The position numbers were made by a program, and so were the translations under genes. From Methanobacteriaceae archaeon (lineage in GTDB: Archaea; Methanobacteriota; Methanobacteria; Methanobacteriales; Methanobacteriaceae), in contig JAUXXK010000235.1 of NCBI GenBank assembly GCA_030681145.1, forward strand, positions 1 to 5,949: a stretch of DNA of 5,949 nucleotides, given 5' to 3'. The notes under the pieces were generated by a model. It was not told the DNA's origin. It ran no database searches and worked only from the letters and a program-made list of their open reading frames with translations. Numbering within the stretch: the first letter of the stretch is position 1; every line of letters starts with the position of its first letter. Positions 5,558 through 5,949 of the stretch are shown here, one piece after another.

Positions 5558-5719
5558 TTAATCAATCTTCTTGAACTGATCTTTGCCAACACCACAAATT
5601 GGACATACCCAATCATCAGGAATGTCTTCAAAAGCAGTTCCAGCATCTACACCTGAGTCAGGATCTCCATTTTCAGGATCATAAATATAACCACACATTT
5701 CACAAATGTACTTATCCAT
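5558..5719 (-). CDS. Rubredoxin A (canonical type)
   Basis: This 53-residue one-iron electron carrier has the two metal-binding knuckles CEMCGYIYDP (C6, C9) and CPICGVGKDQF (C39, C42), and the usual core between them with W37, F30 and the acidic stretch ENGDPDSG. It is full length for a rubredoxin. The ATG at 5719 has a strong GGAG eight bases upstream (GGAGATGAAAAAATG). Its TAA (5558-5560) is followed at once by the ATG of fprA, so the two proteins are likely made together. A role as electron donor or acceptor around FprA, peroxiredoxin or related reductases is likely, although methanogen FprA is known to take electrons directly from F420H2. The partner is therefore open. Confidence 0.95.
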   Translation of the reverse strand: MDKYICEMCGYIYDPENGDPDSGVDAGTAFEDIPDDWVCPICGVGKDQFKKID

Positions 5720-5727
5720 TTTTTCAT

Positions 5728-5731
5728 CTCC
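5728..5731 (-). promoter_or_regulatory. Ribosome binding site of rubredoxin A
   Basis: GGAG on the minus strand, eight bases before the ATG at 5719, is one of the clearest Shine-Dalgarno sites in the window. It probably also serves the abutting fprA through translational coupling. Confidence 0.65.
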
Positions 5732-5769
5732 ATAAATTAATACTTAAATAATTTTATATTTTCTTATTA

Positions 5770-5931
5770 TTAATTAATTGCTACAAACATTCTTTTTGGT
5801 GCTCCACAAGATGGACACTTCCAATTAGCAGGTAAATCTTCAAAAGAAGTTACAGAAGGAGTGTTTGTTCGTTTTTCTCCAACTTCAGGATCGTATATGT
5901 ATCCACATAATTTACATTTGTATCTTTTCAA
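5770..5931 (-). CDS. Rubredoxin B (divergent type), start near the right edge
   Basis: This is a second 53-residue rubredoxin with knuckles CKLCGYIYDP (C6, C9) and CPSCGAPKRMF (C39, C42), the conserved FEDLP at 30-34 and W37. The middle loop EVGEKRTNTPSVTS is basic and lacks the acidic D-P-D-x-G segment of rubredoxin A, so the two probably meet different partners. I chose the TTG at 5929-5931 because it gives the typical MKRYKC start and equals rubredoxin A in length, with GGTG seven bases upstream. Two in-frame GTG codons (5938-5940 and 5941-5943) are alternatives, and the frame is open to the right edge, so a longer protein cannot be excluded. The gap to rubredoxin A is 50 bp, consistent with one transcript. 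Confidence 0.88.
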   Translation of the reverse strand: MKRYKCKLCGYIYDPEVGEKRTNTPSVTSFEDLPANWKCPSCGAPKRMFVAIN

Positions 5932-5949
5932 TTTTAACACCACTGTATT

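Noticed and set aside
5733..5769. TATA-like sequence between the two rubredoxin genes
   Set aside because: The spacer is only 50 bp and nearly all A/T; a start from this box would leave almost no leader before rubredoxin A, so one transcript is simpler.

Overview
The window is a compact piece of an AT-rich archaeal chromosome, most likely from a methanogen of the order Methanobacteriales (Methanobacterium-like). This rests on three things. An F420H2 oxidase (FprA-type flavo-diiron protein) lies directly behind two small rubredoxins. The order rubredoxin, rubredoxin, FprA, ferritin, peroxiredoxin, superoxide dismutase, PaaK/F390-synthetase-like ligase resembles the arrangement I recall in Methanothermobacter. 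The initiation and termination signals also look archaeal: purine-rich Shine-Dalgarno sites, T-run terminators and TATA-like boxes. No search was run, so the placement is inference.

All complete genes lie on the minus strand, so transcription runs from right to left. Positions 5931-2274 form an oxygen-defence block: rubredoxin B (5770-5931), rubredoxin A (5558-5719), FprA (4391-5557), ferritin (3803-4315), peroxiredoxin (2929-3615) and Fe/Mn superoxide dismutase (2274-2891). A run of 13 T on the coding strand directly behind the superoxide dismutase gene looks like the end of the unit. Internal gaps of 75 bp (before ferritin) and 187 bp (before peroxiredoxin) hold TATA-like boxes and T-runs, so the block may be several overlapping transcripts.

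The functions fit together. FprA reduces O2 to water with reduced F420. Superoxide dismutase converts superoxide to H2O2 and O2. Peroxiredoxin removes the peroxide. Ferritin oxidises and stores Fe(II), limiting Fenton chemistry. The rubredoxins are probable electron carriers. No rubrerythrin or superoxide reductase is visible, but the block may continue beyond the right edge.

Left of this block, after a 275-bp AT-rich intergenic stretch, comes a two-gene unit: a PaaK-family adenylate-forming ligase (697-1998; arylacetyl-CoA ligase or coenzyme F390 synthetase) and a tandem ACT-domain protein (173-604). Such ligases are often paired with this ACT protein. A short open frame on the plus strand (2-82) may be the C-terminal end of a convergent gene cut by the left edge.

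Nothing in the window looks like a wholly new system. The points most worth a second look are the ligase next to oxygen-defence genes, a perfect 23-bp dyad over the fprA stop codon, a 10-bp inverted repeat framing the probable ACT-gene promoter, the zero-gap rubredoxin/fprA junction, and the lysine-rich N-terminal extension of the peroxiredoxin. No tRNA, rRNA, CRISPR array, insertion sequence or origin was seen.
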